From Patescibacteria group bacterium (GTDB taxonomy: Bacteria; Patescibacteriota; Minisyncoccia; UBA6257; 2-01-FULL-56-20), in the NCBI GenBank assembly GCA_025054755.1, contig JANWZH010000004.1, positions 1 through 11,133 on the forward strand: a DNA stretch of 11,133 bases. The letters are read 5' to 3'. Every line of letters begins with the position of its first letter. Position 1 is the first letter of the stretch. Under the pieces are notes generated by a model. It was given only the letters and a program-made list of their open reading frames with translations. It made no database searches and had not been told where the DNA came from. A program made the position numbers and the translations under genes. Of this stretch, positions 8,031 to 11,133 are shown one piece after another.

Positions 8031-8058
8031 TAAACAATAAAATTTAAACAATAAAATT
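8031..8058. repeat. perfect tandem duplication of a 14-base unit
   Basis: TAAACAATAAAATT occurs twice back to back (8031-8044 and 8045-8058) with no mismatch. On the minus strand the copies lie between the dnaE -10 box and its ATG, and the upstream copy overlaps the downstream half of the -10 box (8056-8058). The position would suit a regulator-binding site in the dnaE leader. The unit is almost pure A/T, so a simple slippage duplication is equally possible. Confidence 0.8.
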
Positions 8059-8064
8059 ATAACA
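8056..8064 (-). promoter_or_regulatory. extended -10 promoter element for dnaE
   Basis: Reading the minus strand, TGTTATAAT (8064-8056) contains a perfect TATAAT with the TG of an extended -10 element one base upstream. No good -35 box is seen at 16-18 bases (ATTTTA-like sequence only), which fits extended -10 promoters. Transcription would start near 8049, giving a dnaE leader of about 38 bases that consists mostly of the 14-base tandem repeat. The 127-base spacer 8012-8138 also has to hold the promoter for the divergent tRNA genes. Confidence 0.5.
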
Positions 8065-8138
8065 AATTAAAAATAAAATAAAATATTGATTTTATATTTT
8101 TTTATTATAAAATTAAATCAGCTAATTATTAATTTTTA

Positions 8139-8210
8139 GCCGGAGTAGCTCAATGGCAGAGCAACGGTTTTGTAAACCGTAGGTTGGAGGTTCGAGTCCT
8201 CTCTCCGGCT
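8139..8210 (+). tRNA. tRNA-Thr (anticodon UGU)
   Basis: A complete 72-base cloverleaf. The acceptor stem GCCGGAG (8139-8145) pairs fully with CTCCGGC (8203-8209). The D stem is GCTC/GAGC. The anticodon stem ACGGT/ACCGT encloses the loop TTTGTAA, with anticodon TGT at 8171-8173, reading ACA and by wobble probably ACG. The T stem GGAGG/CCTCT has one G-U pair around the loop TTCGAGT. The discriminator base is T at 8210 and the 3' CCA is not encoded. It stands out from its surroundings by much higher GC content and begins a tRNA-tRNA-protease unit. Confidence 0.97.
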
Positions 8211-8218
8211 CAAATTCG

Positions 8219-8291
8219 GCCGTTGTAGCTCAGTTGGTAGAGCGCATCCATGGTAAGGATGAGGTCGCCGGTTCAATCCCGGCCAACGGCT
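8219..8291 (+). tRNA. tRNA-Thr (anticodon GGU)
   Basis: A complete 73-base cloverleaf, eight bases after the first tRNA. The acceptor stem GCCGTTG (8219-8225) pairs fully with CAACGGC (8284-8290). The D stem is GCTC/GAGC with loop AGTTGGTA. The anticodon stem CATCC/GGATG encloses ATGGTAA, with anticodon GGT at 8252-8254, reading ACC and ACU. The T stem GCCGG/CCGGC encloses TTCAATC. The discriminator is T at 8291 and CCA is not encoded. With its neighbour it covers the threonine codon box, and both share the U73 discriminator, as expected for charging by one ThrRS. Confidence 0.97.
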
Positions 8292-8319
8292 CATAATAAA
8301 ATATTAAAATTAAAAATTA

Positions 8320-9369
8320 ATGGAAGAACAAAAAATAATAAAAATTATAGAAAAAACAATTCCTGCTGTTGTTTCTATTGTTATAACAGAACATTTAAAA
8401 TCAATAGAAAAAAATATTTATCCTGAAATAATTCCTTTTATTCCTAAAAATAAAAATGGAAAATTAAAAATTCCTAAAAATTTAAATGATAAAAAAAATA
8501 AAAATTTTGAAATTAACAGTGGATCAGGTTTTATTGTTGATAGTTCTGGATTAATTTTAACTAATAAACATATTGTAGCGCACAATAATAAAACTGAATA
8601 TACTGTTATAACAAATAAAAATCAAAAGTATACAGCACAAGTTTTAAGTAGAGATCCAATAAATGATGTAGCTATTCTTAAAATTGATGCTAAAAATTTA
8701 CCAACTATTCCGCTGGGAGATTCATCAAAAATTAAATTAGGGCAAACAGTGCTTACTATTGGAAATGCTTTGGGAATTTTTAAAAATACTGTTTCGCGGG
8801 GAATTATTTCCGGATTATATAGATCAATTTATGCTACAGGAGATAACATTTTAGAATCTCAAGAGTTACATGGCTTAATACAAACTGATGCAGCAATTAA
8901 TCCTGGAAATTCTGGTGGACCATTAATTAACTTATCGGGCAAAGTAATTGGAATTAATTCAGCAATGGTTTCGGGAGCTGAAAATATTGGTTTTGCAATT
9001 CCAATTAATACTGCCAAAAAAGATTTAGAAGATATTAAAAAATACGGTAAAATTAAAAAACCATTTTTGGGAATTAGATATTTAACCATAAATGATGAGG
9101 TTCAAAATAAATTTAAATTACCATTTAATTATGGAGCATTAATTATTTCTAATCATTTTTTGCCAGCAATTATTCAAAATAGCCCAGCTCAAAAAGCTGG
9201 TTTAAAAGAAAAAGATATTATTTTAGAATGCAATGGTAAAAAAATAAATCAAAATTATACTATTTTAAATATTTTAGAAGAAAAAAACATTGGAGATAAA
9301 ATTAATTTTCTTATATGGAGATCTGGCAAATTTTTAAATTTTACCCTAATTCTTGATGAAAGAAAATAA
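8320..9369 (+). CDS. htrA: HtrA/Deg-family serine protease with one PDZ domain, no signal peptide
   Basis: A trypsin-fold HtrA protease of 349 residues, normally a quality-control enzyme of the cell envelope. The catalytic triad is complete: H84 in TNKHIV, D116 in NDVAILKI and S198 in NPGNSGGPL. The protease domain covers about 5-240 and one PDZ domain about 246-345, as in DegS-type proteins. Residues 24-66, the position of the LA loop, are a Lys/Asn/Pro-rich insert. The chain begins directly with the first strand of the protease (IPAVVSIV at 14-21), so there is no signal peptide or membrane anchor. An in-frame TAA at 8311-8313 and the tRNA just upstream rule out a longer start. The ATG lies 28 bases after the second tRNA-Thr, with no Shine-Dalgarno motif and no obvious promoter or terminator between, suggesting co-transcription. 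It meets the next gene tail to tail across 33 AT-rich bases. The family is certain; the cellular location is open. Confidence 0.95.
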   Translation: MEEQKIIKIIEKTIPAVVSIVITEHLKSIEKNIYPEIIPFIPKNKNGKLKIPKNLNDKKNKNFEINSGSGFIVDSSGLILTNKHIVAHNNKTEYTVITNKNQKYTAQVLSRDPINDVAILKIDAKNLPTIPLGDSSKIKLGQTVLTIGNALGIFKNTVSRGIISGLYRSIYATGDNILESQELHGLIQTDAAINPGNSGGPLINLSGKVIGINSAMVSGAENIGFAIPINTAKKDLEDIKKYGKIKKPFLGIRYLTINDEVQNKFKLPFNYGALIISNHFLPAIIQNSPAQKAGLKEKDIILECNGKKINQNYTILNILEEKNIGDKINFLIWRSGKFLNFTLILDERK

Positions 9370-9402
9370 ATTAATATCAATAAATTAATTTTATAAAATT
9401 AT

Positions 9403-10281
9403 TTAATAAATATATTCATCTACAATAAGTCCTTTATTATCATAAAGTAAAACCCTATCATGTAAATCATCTAATATTTCTTTATTCATAAAAATAAGCC
9501 ATTCTTTAGTATAAAAATCAAATTTATTTTTATTTTTATCAAAACAACCTTGATAATTTATATTTTTTAAATAATTTAAACAAGCTGGATCATTATCTAT
9601 AATCCTAAGTTGATTTGGCACCTCGCAAGTTTTTAAGCCTAAAATAAAATCTTGGCATAAACCACTCAAATGTGCAATTTCCTTTTTTTCAATTTTAGGA
9701 CAATTTTTTGGTAAATTAGGAACAAAATTATAAAATTCGTTTAAATAACCACTACACTTATTTAATTCAAAATTAACTCCAATCGGACTATGAGTAGAAT
9801 AAATTTTAACTTTATAATTATTTTCTAAAACAATACTGGATTCTTTAAAAACTTTTGAAAAATCTAAATTTTTTAAACCAAAAGTTATAATAAAATTTGA
9901 TTTATTAGAAAATAAAGACCAGCCGCTAATATTAATTTTTTGTTGATTTTGTAGACCTCTAACAGATAAAATAATTTCTTCATATTTTTGACCTTGATTA
10001 CCATAGATTTTAATATCTTCTATAAATACTTTTCCAGCATAAGGTGAAACTTCACTTTCATTAAAATTGTTTAAATGAGAATTATTATTAAAACGAATAC
10101 GTCCTAAATAAGTACTAGTATTATTTCTATTGCCATAAAAAGACATATAATTATAAGTAGAAGTTGGAAAAATATACTTTAAAAAATTAAAATTTTTTAA
10201 TTGCAAATTTTTAAATAAACCAATACTAAACAAAAAAGCTATTATAATAATTATTAAAACAAATGTTAAAACGTATTTCAT
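9403..10281 (-). CDS. membrane-anchored extracytoplasmic protein, lamin-tail-like, six cysteines
   Basis: A 292-residue protein with one amino-terminal membrane helix (about 3-22, MKYVLTFVLIIIIIAFLF), so most of it should lie outside the cytoplasm. A SPYAGKVFIEDIKIYG stretch at 79-94 begins a beta-rich region. The segment INISGWSLFS (116-125), running to the strand and turn VKIYSTHSPIG at 158-168, resembles a lamin-tail-like beta-sandwich, and the carboxy end RVLLYDNKGLIVDEYIY (276-292) is typical of how such domains finish. Between them lie six cysteines (176, 194, 209, 219, 234, 246) in a loop region with NKCSGYL and NLPKNCP, able to form up to three disulfides if exported. I recall similar sequences from Parcubacteria-type genomes but know no function. 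It follows leuS by two bases, so it is co-transcribed with it, although a biochemical link is not evident. The membrane anchor is clear; the domain call is moderate. Confidence 0.7.
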   Translation of the reverse strand: MKYVLTFVLIIIIIAFLFSIGLFKNLQLKNFNFLKYIFPTSTYNYMSFYGNRNNTSTYLGRIRFNNNSHLNNFNESEVSPYAGKVFIEDIKIYGNQGQKYEEIILSVRGLQNQQKINISGWSLFSNKSNFIITFGLKNLDFSKVFKESSIVLENNYKVKIYSTHSPIGVNFELNKCSGYLNEFYNFVPNLPKNCPKIEKKEIAHLSGLCQDFILGLKTCEVPNQLRIIDNDPACLNYLKNINYQGCFDKNKNKFDFYTKEWLIFMNKEILDDLHDRVLLYDNKGLIVDEYIY

Positions 10282-10283
10282 TT

Positions 10284-11133
10284 TTAAATTAAAATATTAA
10301 TAACCTTATTTGGAATATAAATAACCTTTTTTATCTTTTGATTATTAATTAACTTATTTAATTTTTCATTTTGTATTATAATTTGCAAAATTTCTTTTTG
10401 ATTCATATCTTTATCAATTTCTAATATAGTTTTAAATTTTCCATTAATTTGAATAATTAAATTAACTTTTTGAGTTAATAATATCTTTTCATCAAATTTA
10501 GGCCATTCTTCAAAATCAATATAAGATTTATTTCCTAAATCACACCACAATTCTTGACAAATATGCGGAACAAAAGGATACATAATTTTTAAAACATTTT
10601 CTAAATCATTTTGACTAATAAATTCATTTTCTAAATTATTTAAAAGAATCATAAAAGAAGAAACGCAAGTATTAAAATTTAAAGCTTTAATATCAATAGT
10701 AACCTTCTTAATGGTTTGATGAATAAATTGTAAGGCTTTAAAAGAAGTTTTAATATTGTGTTTTTTTATTTCTAAAATATTTTTTTGAGACCAATTCCAA
10801 AAACGATTTAAAAATCTATGGACGCCCAAAACTCCTTCTGTAGACCATGGTGCAGCATCTTCAAATGGGCCCATAAACATTTCATACATTCGAAAAGTAT
10901 CTGCTCCAAATTTTTGAATAATTTCATCAGGATTTACAACGTTGCCTCTACTTTTTGACATTTTTTGACCATCAGCGCCCAAAATTAATCCTTGATGTCT
11001 TATTTTCAAAAAAGGCTCCTGAAAATCAATATATCCTAAATCATATAAAAATTTAGTGATAAATCTTGAATATAATAAATGTAAAACAGTATGTTCGGCT
11101 CCAATTATATATAAATCAACCGGCAACCAAAAT
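10284..11133 (-). CDS. leuS: leucyl-tRNA synthetase, carboxy-terminal part (5' end outside window)
   Basis: The last 283 or so residues of class I LeuRS, which charges tRNA-Leu. The frame is open to the right edge: residues F-W precede the LPVDLY motif, so the TTG at 11126 is an internal Leu codon, not a start. Visible marks are PVDLYIIGAEHTVLHLLYSRF, the KMSKS catalytic loop (encoded at 10950-10964) followed by RGNVVNP, and GADTFRMYEMFMGPFEDAAPW, all typical of bacterial LeuRS. The anticodon-binding helical domain follows (FVPHICQELW), then the small carboxy-terminal domain starting at LIIQINGKFKTILEI and ending IYIPNKVINILI, which matches the normal LeuRS end. The stop TAA is followed two bases later by the start of the lamin-tail-like gene. 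Nothing seen suggests decay. The editing domain and HIGH motif lie outside the window. Confidence 0.96.
   Translation of the reverse strand, partial: FWLPVDLYIIGAEHTVLHLLYSRFITKFLYDLGYIDFQEPFLKIRHQGLILGADGQKMSKSRGNVVNPDEIIQKFGADTFRMYEMFMGPFEDAAPWSTEGVLGVHRFLNRFWNWSQKNILEIKKHNIKTSFKALQFIHQTIKKVTIDIKALNFNTCVSSFMILLNNLENEFISQNDLENVLKIMYPFVPHICQELWCDLGNKSYIDFEEWPKFDEKILLTQKVNLIIQINGKFKTILEIDKDMNQKEILQIIIQNEKLNKLINNQKIKKVIYIPNKVINILI

Noticed and set aside
8086..8111. TTGATT and TATAAA as a promoter for the tRNA genes.
   Set aside because: The spacing is only 14 bases, and no better pair stands out in the AT-rich spacer, so no specific tRNA promoter is called.
8859..9089. A minus-strand open frame of 76 codons inside the HtrA gene.
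   Set aside because: Antisense to the catalytic serine region of HtrA, whose conserved protein explains the open frame.
9386..9401. A 16-base A/T-only palindrome between the convergent HtrA and lamin-tail-like genes, as a bidirectional terminator.
   Set aside because: It has no G-C pair and such palindromes are common by chance in this composition; a hairpin would be too weak to call.
11124..11126. TTG as the start codon of the LeuRS reading frame.
   Set aside because: The frame stays open to the window edge and the residues before it (F-W) continue the LeuRS motif, so this is an internal Leu codon in a cut gene.

Overview
The window is a very AT-rich, tightly packed stretch of a bacterial chromosome made mostly of housekeeping genes. 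Several traits together suggest a member of the Candidate Phyla Radiation (Patescibacteria). These are the strong AT bias with Lys/Asn/Ile-rich proteins, gene gaps of a few bases or short overlaps, starts without Shine-Dalgarno motifs, a short ComEC whose metallo-beta-lactamase domain is a separate gene, a soluble VirD4/TraG-like ATPase inside a housekeeping operon, and a six-cysteine membrane-anchored protein resembling lamin-tail-like proteins of that group. This placement is inference; no marker in the window proves it. The standard code fits: no in-frame TGA is needed and trmD ends on TGA.

The left two thirds (1-8011, minus strand) read as one long run in transcription order: dnaE (replicative polymerase), a VirD4/TraG-like ATPase, trmD (tRNA m1G37 methyltransferase), a 134-residue unknown protein, the ComEC membrane channel, and a ComEC-type metallo-beta-lactamase cut by the window edge. 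After a 41-base gap that may hold an internal promoter, the last five genes are separated by 13 bases or less, or overlap. Two joints (trmD/unknown and comEC/metallo-beta-lactamase) use the same 8-base overlap of the form ATGARTRA, so translational coupling is likely.

The middle (8012-9369) is a plus-strand island. A 127-base divergent spacer holds an extended -10 box for dnaE and a perfect 14-base tandem repeat. Then come two tandem tRNA-Thr genes (anticodons UGU and GGU) and an HtrA-type serine protease that begins 28 bases after the second tRNA and has no signal peptide or membrane anchor.

The right end (9403-11133, minus strand) holds the 3' part of leuS followed 2 bases later by a membrane-anchored extracytoplasmic protein of unknown role.

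Most genes serve replication, tRNA maturation and charging, and protein quality control. The part most open to new biology is the pairing of a stand-alone hexameric-type DNA-pump ATPase with a split ComEC channel in one operon, which could serve DNA uptake or movement across the membrane. There is no CRISPR array, insertion sequence or phage gene in the window.
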